From Arthrobacter sp. DNA4 (lineage in GTDB: Bacteria; Actinomycetota; Actinomycetes; Actinomycetales; Micrococcaceae), in NCBI RefSeq assembly GCF_024362385.1, contig NZ_CP101466.1:930001-994000 (forward strand): 64,000 nt of DNA, given 5' to 3'. Shown one piece after another: positions 34,987 through 43,075 of the stretch. The notes below the pieces were generated by a model. That model was given only the letters and a program-made list of their open reading frames with translations. It searched no databases and had not been told where the DNA came from. Made by a program: the position numbers and the translations under genes. The stretch's first letter is position 1, and each line of letters begins with the position of its first letter.

Positions 34987-36720
34987 ATGCTCCTCACCCT
35001 CATACGGCGCTACTCCAAACCGTATTTGCCGTATATCGCCGCCGTGGTCATTTTCCAGCTTGCCGCCACCATCGCCGCGCTCTACCTGCCCAGCCTGAAC
35101 GCCCAGATCATCGACCAGGGCGTGGCGCGCGGAGACACCGATTTCATCTGGCGAACCGGTGCGCTGATGCTCCTTGTGGCTTTCGCCCAGGTGGCTGCGG
35201 CCATCGCCGGCGTCTATTTCGGCTCCAGGACAGCCATGGCCGTTGGCCGGGACCTGCGCCGCGCCGTGTTCGGCAAGGTCACCAGCTTCTCCGCCAAGGA
35301 CGTCAACGCGTTTGGCGCGCCCACGCTGATCACCCGGGGCACCAATGATGTCCAGCAGGTGCAGATGCTCCTCCTGATGGGACTGAACTTCATGGTGGCC
35401 ACGCCCATCATGTGCATTGGCGGCGTCATCATGGCGCTGCGCGAGGACCTGAACCTGTCCTGGCTGGTCTGGGTGTCCGTCCCGCTGCTGGCCGTGGTGG
35501 TGGGATACCTCGTGGTCCGGCTCATGCCGCTTTTCCGCTCCATGCAACGGAAAATCGACCGGATCAACGCCGTGCTGCGCGAACAGATCATCGGCATCCG
35601 GGTGGTCCGGGCCTTCGTGCGGGAACCTTATGAGACGGACCGCTTTGGCGGCGCCAACAAGGAACTCACGGACGTCTCGCTCCGCATCGGTGCCCTGTTC
35701 GTCCTCATGTTCCCGGCCATCAGCATGATCCTGCACCTGTCCACCGCCGCCGTGCTCTGGTTTGGCGGCCAGCGCGTGGACGCCGGTGCCATGCAAGTGG
35801 GGTCCCTGACCGCGTTCCTGCAATACCTGCTGCAGATCCTGATGGCCGTCATGATGGGAACCTTCATGGCCATGATGATCCCGCGCGCCTCCGTCTGCGC
35901 CGACCGCATCGGCGAGGTGCTCGACGTCGAGCCCTCCATTCACGACCCCCTAAACCCCGAGGCCCCGGCCGCCCTTGCCGGGGTGGTGGAGTACCGCAAC
36001 GTGACCTTCGCCTACCCCGGAGCCGAGTCGCCCGTACTGAGCAACATCAGCTTCACCGCCCGGCCCGGCCAGACCATCGCCATCATCGGCTCCACAGGCG
36101 CCGGCAAGACCTCGCTCCTGTCCCTCCTGCCGCGGCTGTATGACCCCGCGGAAGGCCAGGTGCTGCTGGACGGGGTCCCCGTGGACAGGCTGGACCGTGC
36201 AGAGATCACTCGGCGCGTGGCCCTGGTACCGCAGCGCCCCTACCTGTTCTCCGGCACCATCGGGCACAATCTCCGGTTCGGCAAGACCGAGGCCACAGAC
36301 CAGGAACTGTGGGACGCCCTCCTGGTCGCACAGGGCGAGTCGTTCGTCCGCGAGAAGAAGAACGGCCTGGACTCCCGGATCTCCCAGGGCGGCACCAACG
36401 TCTCCGGCGGACAGCGCCAGCGCCTCTGCATCGCACGCGCCCTGGTGACCAAGCCGCGGGTCTACCTGTTCGACGACTCCTTCTCCGCCCTTGACGTCGC
36501 CACTGACGCCCGGCTCCGCGCAGCCCTCAAGCGCACCACGTCGGACGCCACCGTGATCATCGTGGCCCAACGGATCTCCACCATCACCGAGGCCGACCAG
36601 ATCCTGGTGCTGGACAACGGGCGGATCGTGGACCGCGGCACGCACGAGGAACTCCTGGAAACCTCGCCCACCTACCAGGAAATTGTTGAATCCCAGCTGA
36701 GCGTGGAGGAAGTGGCATGA
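34987..36720 (+). CDS. ABC exporter half-transporter, degenerate-site subunit
   Basis: 577 residues: six helices (residues about 10-320), then a nucleotide-binding domain. Walker A is IIGSTGAGKTSLL, the signature VSGGQRQRLCIARAL, and Walker B VYLFDDSFSALD, where Asp replaces the catalytic Glu. That substitution is the mark of the subunit with the degenerate ATP site in heterodimeric exporters (TM287/288, BmrCD type). ATG 34987 is taken as start because the family N-terminus begins there. Its stop overlaps the partner's ATG (ATGA). Substrate unknown; drugs, lipids or peptides are typical. Confidence 0.88.
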   Translation: MLLTLIRRYSKPYLPYIAAVVIFQLAATIAALYLPSLNAQIIDQGVARGDTDFIWRTGALMLLVAFAQVAAAIAGVYFGSRTAMAVGRDLRRAVFGKVTSFSAKDVNAFGAPTLITRGTNDVQQVQMLLLMGLNFMVATPIMCIGGVIMALREDLNLSWLVWVSVPLLAVVVGYLVVRLMPLFRSMQRKIDRINAVLREQIIGIRVVRAFVREPYETDRFGGANKELTDVSLRIGALFVLMFPAISMILHLSTAAVLWFGGQRVDAGAMQVGSLTAFLQYLLQILMAVMMGTFMAMMIPRASVCADRIGEVLDVEPSIHDPLNPEAPAALAGVVEYRNVTFAYPGAESPVLSNISFTARPGQTIAIIGSTGAGKTSLLSLLPRLYDPAEGQVLLDGVPVDRLDRAEITRRVALVPQRPYLFSGTIGHNLRFGKTEATDQELWDALLVAQGESFVREKKNGLDSRISQGGTNVSGGQRQRLCIARALVTKPRVYLFDDSFSALDVATDARLRAALKRTTSDATVIIVAQRISTITEADQILVLDNGRIVDRGTHEELLETSPTYQEIVESQLSVEEVA

Positions 36721-38762
36721 GTCCCCGCAGGAAGGATGCCGATTCCGTGGAACAGGCCACACAGCCCGCCCCGCCGCAGGACGACGACTACTTCGAGGAG
36801 GAATTCACGCCCTCCGAGGCGGACGGGGACATGTTCGGTGGCATGCCCGCCAAAAAGGCCCAGCACTTCTGGCCTTCCGCGAAACGCCTCATGGGCCTCC
36901 TGAAGCCCGAGGCCATGGGCATCTACGCGGTGGTGGGCCTGGTGGTCATCTCCGTGGTCCTGAACGTCATAGCTCCCAAGATCCTGGGCCAGGCCATGGA
37001 CGTCATCTTCGCCGGGGTAGTCGGCAGGCAGCTGCCGGCCGGCGCCAGCAAGGAGCAGTTTGTGGCAGGCCTGCGCCAGCAGGGCCAGGACAACTTCGCG
37101 GACATGGTTTCCAGGATGGAACTGGTACCGGGCACCGGCATCAATTTCAGCAGGCTCAGCATGCTCATCGCCATCGTCCTGCTCATGTACTTCGTGGCCA
37201 ACATCTTCATGTGGCTGCAGGGGTACGTGCTGAACCGCATCGTCATGAAAGTGATCCGGCGGCTCCGCGACGATACCGAAAGCAAGCTGAACCGCCTGCC
37301 GCTGAACTACTTCGACACCCGGCAGCGCGGCGACGTGCTGTCCCGCGTGACCAATGACGTCGACAACATCCAACAGGCGCTCCAGCAGGCGTTCGCGCAG
37401 CTGGTGAACTCCGTGCTGACCGTGGTGGGCATTGTGATCATGATGTTCATCGTCTCCTGGCAACTGGCGCTGATCGCCCTGGTGGCGCTCCCGCTGTCCG
37501 GGGTGGCGGCCGGGTTGATCGGGGCGCGGAGCCAGAAGCTGTTCGCAGCCCAGTGGAAAAACACCGGGTCGCTGAATGGCCAGATCGAGGAATCCTTTTC
37601 CGGCCACGACCTGGTCCGCGTTTTCGGCCGGGACGCTGACATGCTGGCCCGGTTCGAGGAACGCAACGAGGCCCTGTACAAGGCAAGCTTCGGGGCGCAG
37701 TTCGTCTCCGGGATCATCTTCCCCGTCATGCAGTTCGTGTCCTACCTGAGCTACGTGGGCATCGCCGTGGTGGGCGGACTCCGGGTGGCCTCCGGCGCCA
37801 TGTCCCTGGGCGATGCCACCGCGTTTATCCAGTACTCCCGCGAGTTCACCCAGCCGTTGGGCCAGATGGCCGGAATGGCCAACATGCTCCAGTCCGGCGT
37901 AGCGTCCTCGGAACGCGTTTTCGAATTCCTGGACGCCGACGAACAGGATGCCGAAACCGCCACCGAACACCTGCCGGCCAAAACCGACGGGCACGTGGAC
38001 TTCAGGGGCGTCACCTTCAGCTACACCCCGGACAAGCCGCTCATCGAGAACCTGTCCTTCACGGCGGAGCCTGGCAACACCGTGGCCATCGTCGGGCCCA
38101 CGGGAGCCGGCAAGACCACCCTGGTGAATCTGGTGATGCGCTTTTATGAGCTCAACTCGGGCTCCATCATGCTGGATGGTGTGGACGTCACCCACCTCAG
38201 CCGCTCCGAACTGCGCTCCAAGGTGGGCATGGTGCTGCAGGACGCCTGGCTGTTCGGCGGATCCATCTACGACAACATCCGCTACGGCAACCTCGACGCC
38301 TCAGAGGAGCAGGTCATGGCGGCCGCCAAGGCCACCTTTGTGGACCGGTTCGTCCGGGCGCTCCCCGAGGGCTACAACACCGTGATCGACGAAGAGGGCA
38401 ACAACGTCAGTGCCGGCGAGAAACAGCTGATCACCATTGCCCGCGCATTTGTGGCCAACCCGTCGCTGCTGATCCTGGACGAGGCCACCAGTTCCGTGGA
38501 CACCCGCACCGAGCTCCTGGTGCAGAAGGCCATGGCGGCGCTGCGCTCAGACCGGACCAGCTTCGTCATCGCGCACCGTCTCTCCACCATCCGTGATGCG
38601 GATACGATCCTGGTTATGGAGAACGGACGAATCGTGGAACAGGGCAACCATCAGGTGCTGCTCGCTGCCGGCGGGGCCTACCACCGCCTCTACATGTCGC
38701 AGTTTGCCGGGGCGGACGCCGGGGACTTCCCGGTTGACGATTCGACGGCGGTGCGCAGCTGA
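36717..38762 (+). CDS. ABC exporter half-transporter, catalytic-site subunit
   Basis: 681 residues with an acidic N-terminal extension of about 55 residues (DDDYFEEEFTPSEADGDMFG), a six-helix membrane domain, then an NBD with Walker A IVGPTGAGKTTLVN and canonical Walker B LLILDEATSSVD with Glu. Its signature is VSAGEKQLITIARAF instead of LSGGQ, which would face the partner's altered Walker B and form the degenerate site. A long loop between TM1 and TM2 (VGRQLPAGASKEQFVAGLRQ) is typical of this subunit. It is translationally coupled to the partner. Confidence 0.88.
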   Translation: MSPRRKDADSVEQATQPAPPQDDDYFEEEFTPSEADGDMFGGMPAKKAQHFWPSAKRLMGLLKPEAMGIYAVVGLVVISVVLNVIAPKILGQAMDVIFAGVVGRQLPAGASKEQFVAGLRQQGQDNFADMVSRMELVPGTGINFSRLSMLIAIVLLMYFVANIFMWLQGYVLNRIVMKVIRRLRDDTESKLNRLPLNYFDTRQRGDVLSRVTNDVDNIQQALQQAFAQLVNSVLTVVGIVIMMFIVSWQLALIALVALPLSGVAAGLIGARSQKLFAAQWKNTGSLNGQIEESFSGHDLVRVFGRDADMLARFEERNEALYKASFGAQFVSGIIFPVMQFVSYLSYVGIAVVGGLRVASGAMSLGDATAFIQYSREFTQPLGQMAGMANMLQSGVASSERVFEFLDADEQDAETATEHLPAKTDGHVDFRGVTFSYTPDKPLIENLSFTAEPGNTVAIVGPTGAGKTTLVNLVMRFYELNSGSIMLDGVDVTHLSRSELRSKVGMVLQDAWLFGGSIYDNIRYGNLDASEEQVMAAAKATFVDRFVRALPEGYNTVIDEEGNNVSAGEKQLITIARAFVANPSLLILDEATSSVDTRTELLVQKAMAALRSDRTSFVIAHRLSTIRDADTILVMENGRIVEQGNHQVLLAAGGAYHRLYMSQFAGADAGDFPVDDSTAVRS

Positions 38763-38788
38763 GCGCGCACGGCGGCCAGCGGATCGAG

Positions 38789-39217
38789 GTGCTGGTGCCG
38801 ATGCGCTGGGGCGACATGGACGCCTATGGCCACATCAACAACGTCCAGATCGTGCGGATGCTGGAGGAGGCCCGGATCGCAGCCTTCGGACCGCCCCGGG
38901 GTGCGGGCCTTCCGGGCCTTGAGCCCCCGGTGTCGCTGTTCAACGACGTCCCGGCCGGGACTCTTGCCCTGGTGGTGGACCACAAGATCCGTTACGTCCG
39001 GACACTGGAGTACCGCAACGTTCCTGCGGTGGTCCAGGTATGGATCGGTGCCGTCAAGGGCGCCAGCTTCGACATCCACTACCTGCTCCAGGACCCCGTT
39101 ACCCGGGAGGACTGCGTGAAGGCGAGCAGCCATCTGGCGTTCGTGGATGAAGCCACGGGCCGGGTACAAAGGCTCAGCCAGGAACAGAAAGACCGGATGG
39201 CCCCCTACAGGCACTAA
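38789..39217 (+). CDS. Acyl-CoA thioesterase, 4HBT hotdog family
   Basis: 142 residues with the hotdog signature MRWGDMDAYGHINNVQIVRM followed by LEEARIAA, in which the Asp (DMDAYGH) is the usual catalytic residue. VVDHKIRYVRTLEYRN and YLLQDP are also conserved. It hydrolyses acyl-CoA or related thioesters in the cytosol. GTG 38789 is the first plausible start after an in-frame stop at 38735. It lies 26 bp after the exporter stop, so it may be part of that operon. Confidence 0.85.
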   Translation: MLVPMRWGDMDAYGHINNVQIVRMLEEARIAAFGPPRGAGLPGLEPPVSLFNDVPAGTLALVVDHKIRYVRTLEYRNVPAVVQVWIGAVKGASFDIHYLLQDPVTREDCVKASSHLAFVDEATGRVQRLSQEQKDRMAPYRH

Positions 39218-39283
39218 GACTCTGGACAGCCTGCACCGGACCTACTGGACTGGAACCACGTTGTACACCGAAAGGAAGCGCTC

Positions 39284-39541
39284 ATGGTAAGCAACAAGAA
39301 CCGCACCGCCCGGAAAAAGAAGACCTGGAAGGAAATGTCACCGGGTGCCAAGATGGGCACCATTGTGACGGGCCTGGTCCAGGTGTCCCTGCTGGTTGCC
39401 GCCCAGCGTGACATCTCCCGGCGGTAAGCAGAACTCATCAATGGGCCCAAGGCCGCGTGGCGGGCGGCGTCCTTCGTCAATTTCATTGGCCCGATGGGCT
39501 ACTTCATCTTCGGCCGGAAGCACTCCGCCACCGGCAAGTAG
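39284..39541 (+). pseudogene. PLDc_N-like small membrane protein broken by an in-frame TAA
   Basis: From ATG 39284 (AAAGGAAG upstream) the frame encodes VSNKNRTARKKKTWKEMSP, a membrane helix (GTIVTGLVQVSLLVAAQ) and RDISRR, then TAA at 39425-39427. The same frame continues without another stop as AELINGPKAAWRAASFVNF and IGPMGYFIFGRKHSATGK to TAG 39539-39541. The joined 85-codon product is a PLDc_N-type two-helix protein (R-D-I-x-R-R-x followed by GPK-W and GP-YF-FGRR). A single substitution at one codon, usually Pro in relatives, explains the break. Either a recent pseudogene or a sequencing error. Confidence 0.78.
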
Positions 39542-39612
39542 TCCCCGCTGGCAGGAGGGCGGCCGGGCACCCGTGGAGCGGCCGCCCAGCTTGACCCTGT
39601 AAATTTGAGGGC

Positions 39613-41844
39613 ATGACCCCCACTGCCACTGTTGCCATGACCCGCGCCCTCGGCATCTCCAGGGAGATTGAGGACGCGGCCTGGTTCGTGTTGGGTCCCG
39701 GCCTTCAAGGCAAGGCCTCGCCCCTGGACGGCCGCACGAGGACATGGTCCGTTCCGGCGGCCGCGGAGCTGCTCGACCGGCTGGACCGGGGCATCGCCGA
39801 CCCCAAAGCCCCGATGATGACGAACCTCCGCGAAAACCTGGAGGGTGCCACGCGCGGAGCAAAACAGCTGGCCGTGGAGCTGCTCTTCCTCCAGTCCCTT
39901 CCGCTGGCCCACGAAGTGAAGTCCCTCAAGGTCAAGCGCGCCCGCGTGGCCGAAGCCGCCGGCTGGCTGGAACCGCCGCTGGATCTGCCAGAAGAGCTGT
40001 ACGCCGGGATGACCGACCACGGCGTGATCCGGGACCGGACCGCCGAATTCAACTGGACCATCTGGGACCACCTGAAGTGGCTGTGCCGCTTCGTGCGGAA
40101 CGTTGCCCAGCGGCCGGCTGCCGTGGTGCAGGCGGCCATCAAGGACCCCCTGCAGTTCCACCGCCTCGCCGCATCCACCCCCGACGACCTGCCCGCGATC
40201 CGCCGGAGCATCGAATTCCTGGCGTGGCCCAGCTACTTCGAGCCCGTCGTGGCGGACGTGGAGCGGCAGGAGATCCGCGACGCCTTCGCCTCCCTGGTGG
40301 GCGGCGCGAAAGGCGACGGGGAAGAGGACATCACCGCGGACATCCACCGCATCCGGCTGCACCTGGACGAGCAGGCCGGCCAGCGGATCGACTGGTACTC
40401 CCGCCAGCTGGTCAGCCAATGGCGCAAAGTGGGCGACCCCGGCCGTCGCGCCTGGCTGCTCCGGACACACAGCGACCAGGCCGAGCTGCTTACCGCCTGG
40501 CACTGCGAAGAGAAGGTGACCCTCGACGTCGAGCATCTCCGCACGCTGGACCCTGGCGTCACCGCCGGCCTGGTGCAGCACGCCGTGGACGAGGACTACA
40601 AGCACCTCGGCTACGTGGAACGCGAGGACACCAAAACCGCGGTCTTTGCCTTCCTGACCGTCATGAAGCCCGGGGACCTGGTGCTGTACCAGTACGCCGG
40701 AACCGTACGGCTGGGCGGCGTGCTGGGGGAGCCCGAGTACAACGACGACAACCGGCGCCTGCGCCGCAAGGTGCGCTGGTTCGACGACGGCCATACCGCC
40801 ACCAGCCTTCCCCGGCACGTCCAGCGCCAGCTCGCCACCCCCGGCATCGTGGTGGACGTGACCCGCGTGGTCCAGGCGCTGCAGGCGCTGCTGCCGGCGG
40901 AGGCGGAAACCGAGCCCGACGGCGATACTGACGGCGCCGCCGTCGTCCCCCCTGTCCAGGAGGGCTTCCGCCCTCTGACGCAGGAATTCGCAGCCTCGCT
41001 GCACATGGAACTGGAGCCCCTCCAGGAGATCGCCGACCTGCTGGACGAAAACCGCCAGCTGGTCCTCTACGGCCCTCCCGGCACGGGCAAGACCTACCTG
41101 GCCAAGCACCTCGCCGCGGAACTGGCGGACAACACCACGGACGAACGCGTCAAGCTGGTCCAGTTCCACCCGTCCTACGCCTACGAGGACTTCTTCGAGG
41201 GCTACCGGCCGGACAAGACGGATGAAGGCCAGGTGTCCTTCAAGCTGGTGGCCGGTCCGCTGCGCCGCCTCGCCGAGGAAGCCGCCAAGCCCGGCAACGA
41301 GAAAAAGCCGTACTTCCTGATCATCGATGAGATGAACCGCGCCAACCTGGCCAAGGTGTTCGGCGAGCTGTACTTCCTGCTGGAGTACCGCGATGACCGG
41401 ATCTACCTGCAGTACAGCCCCAACGAGCCGTTCACGCTGCCGGACAACCTCTACATCATCGGCACCATGAACACCGCCGACCGGTCGATCGCCATGATGG
41501 ACGCGGCCATCCGCCGGCGCTTCTCCTTCATCGAGCTGCACCCGCAGACGGAGCCGGTCAAGGGTTCCCTGCTCCGGTTCCTGGAGGCCCGCCAACTGGA
41601 CACCACCCCGGCGCTCCTGCTGGACGCGCTCAACGGGGCCATTGACGAGTGGGACCGGGACCTGATGATCGGCCCGTCCTACTTCATGAAGCCGGCAGCC
41701 CAAACCCCTGCCGGTCTGCGCCGGATCTGGAAATACGAGCTCATGCCGCTGCTGGAGGAGCACTACCACGGCCAGCTGACGCGGGCGCAGCTGGAGGAGC
41801 GGTTCGGACTGGACCAGCTGCTGGGACGCGTTGCAGCGCGCTGA
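39613..41844 (+). CDS. mcrB: McrB-like AAA+ GTPase with EVE-like reader domain
   Basis: 743 residues. The N-terminal 270 residues are a helical region I do not recognise. Residues about 278-425 (AWLLRTHSDQAELLTAWHCE, VMKPGDLVLYQYAGTVRLGG, RRKVRWFDDG) resemble an EVE/PUA-like modified-base reader. Residues about 470-730 are the McrB AAA+ motor: Walker A YGPPGTGKTYLAKHL (near 487), YEDFFEGYRP, Walker B FLIIDEMNRANLAKVFGELY, and MNTADRSIAMMDAAIRRRF. It translocates DNA to drive the McrC nuclease in type IV restriction of modified DNA. The end overlaps mcrC by 14 nt. Confidence 0.88.
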   Translation: MTPTATVAMTRALGISREIEDAAWFVLGPGLQGKASPLDGRTRTWSVPAAAELLDRLDRGIADPKAPMMTNLRENLEGATRGAKQLAVELLFLQSLPLAHEVKSLKVKRARVAEAAGWLEPPLDLPEELYAGMTDHGVIRDRTAEFNWTIWDHLKWLCRFVRNVAQRPAAVVQAAIKDPLQFHRLAASTPDDLPAIRRSIEFLAWPSYFEPVVADVERQEIRDAFASLVGGAKGDGEEDITADIHRIRLHLDEQAGQRIDWYSRQLVSQWRKVGDPGRRAWLLRTHSDQAELLTAWHCEEKVTLDVEHLRTLDPGVTAGLVQHAVDEDYKHLGYVEREDTKTAVFAFLTVMKPGDLVLYQYAGTVRLGGVLGEPEYNDDNRRLRRKVRWFDDGHTATSLPRHVQRQLATPGIVVDVTRVVQALQALLPAEAETEPDGDTDGAAVVPPVQEGFRPLTQEFAASLHMELEPLQEIADLLDENRQLVLYGPPGTGKTYLAKHLAAELADNTTDERVKLVQFHPSYAYEDFFEGYRPDKTDEGQVSFKLVAGPLRRLAEEAAKPGNEKKPYFLIIDEMNRANLAKVFGELYFLLEYRDDRIYLQYSPNEPFTLPDNLYIIGTMNTADRSIAMMDAAIRRRFSFIELHPQTEPVKGSLLRFLEARQLDTTPALLLDALNGAIDEWDRDLMIGPSYFMKPAAQTPAGLRRIWKYELMPLLEEHYHGQLTRAQLEERFGLDQLLGRVAAR

Positions 41845-43075
41845 CCCCCGGGCGTCCGTGCGGCACCTTGTCCTGGACGAGCTGTCCCGCGGGCTGGTGG
41901 AACGGCTGGACGCGCCAAGCGCTTCCTTCCTGAATTCCAGCGGGCTGGCCAAGGCCTCGCCCATGGGCATGGGGCTGTACCGGATCGAGCCGGTAGGCAA
42001 GGTGGGCTCGGTGCGCACCCCCACGCTCCAGCTGGACGTCCGGCCCAAGGACCGGCTGGGGCTCAGCCGGCTCCTGTTTTTGCTCAGCTACGCGGGGGAG
42101 CAGGGGTTCCGCCCGGAGCTGGTGGCGGCGGACGAGGACCGGGAGCTGTGGAGCGCGCTCGCGGAGTCCCTGGCGCAGCTGGCCGAACGCGCCCTGGGCC
42201 GCGGGGTCCTGCAGGGCTACCTCACCGTGGACGAATCCCTGCGCACGGTCAAGGGCCGGATCCGGATTTCGGACCAGATCTCCCGCCGCCCCGGCATGCT
42301 GGTCCCGCTGGAGGTCTCCTACGACGAATTTACCGAGGACATCGCCGAGAACCGGATCCTGCGCGCCGCCCTGGAACGGATGGGGCAGGTGCCCGGAGTC
42401 CGGCCCGAGGTGCTGGGGCGGCTCCGCCAGCTGAAGGGAAAGCTCGACGCCGTCACCCGCCTTCCAGCGGGCGCCCCAGTGCCGCCGTGGACGCCCACCA
42501 GGATGAACCTGCGCTACCACGCAGTGCTGCGGCTGGCGGAGCTGATCCTGCGCAACGCGTCCGCCGAAGCGGGGGAGGGCAGGCAGCAAACAGCGTCGTT
42601 CGTGGTGGACATGGCGCAGGTTTTCGAAGACTTCGTGGGAACGGCACTGCGCAGTGCGATGGCGTCATATCCGGGGGAACTGCGGCTGCGGTACAACGCC
42701 CTCCTCAGCGAGGCGGTGCGCGATTCCGACCGCCTGTCCGTGCGCCCGGATGCCGTCCACATGCTCGGCGGACGCCCGGTGGTGGCCTACAACGTCAAGT
42801 ACCGGGCGGCGTCGGACGCCGGCGCGTCGCTGACGGCCGACCACTACCAGATGCTGGCCCACTGCACGGCACTGGCTGTGCCCACCGCGTGGCTGGTCTA
42901 CGCGGGCAAAGGCGAGATGAAGCTCCGCCGCATCCTGAACACCGACATCGACATCGTGGAGTTCCCGCTGGACCTCAGCCAGCCGCCGTCGGCCATCCTG
43001 GCATTCATCCGGGACCTCGCCTCCCAATCCTGGGGCGAGGTGCTCAGGACCGCTGCACCGGAACCCGGAACGTAA
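41831..43075 (+). CDS. mcrC: McrC-like restriction subunit with altered nuclease motif
   Basis: 414 residues from TTG 41831 (in-frame later starts are possible). The N-terminal McrB-binding region includes LGLSRLLFLLSYAGEQG, the middle has DEFTEDIAENRILRAAL, and the C-terminal nuclease domain has SVRPDAVHMLGGRPVV, AYNVKYRAAS and DHYQMLAHCTALAVPTAWL. In E. coli McrC the PD-(D/E)xK residues are Asp-x(n)-Asp-Ala-Lys. Here Asp307 and Lys323 are kept but the middle acidic residue is Asn321 (AAC at 42791-42793). The protein is otherwise full length, so nuclease activity is uncertain. The 3' end overlaps the convergent kinase gene by 32 bp. Confidence 0.86.
   Translation: MQRADPRASVRHLVLDELSRGLVERLDAPSASFLNSSGLAKASPMGMGLYRIEPVGKVGSVRTPTLQLDVRPKDRLGLSRLLFLLSYAGEQGFRPELVAADEDRELWSALAESLAQLAERALGRGVLQGYLTVDESLRTVKGRIRISDQISRRPGMLVPLEVSYDEFTEDIAENRILRAALERMGQVPGVRPEVLGRLRQLKGKLDAVTRLPAGAPVPPWTPTRMNLRYHAVLRLAELILRNASAEAGEGRQQTASFVVDMAQVFEDFVGTALRSAMASYPGELRLRYNALLSEAVRDSDRLSVRPDAVHMLGGRPVVAYNVKYRAASDAGASLTADHYQMLAHCTALAVPTAWLVYAGKGEMKLRRILNTDIDIVEFPLDLSQPPSAILAFIRDLASQSWGEVLRTAAPEPGT

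Noticed and set aside
39284-39541. Stop codon recoding (selenocysteine-type) in the PLDc_N-like gene
   Set aside because: The codon is TAA, not TGA, and no structured element follows it; a nonsense change or read error is simpler.
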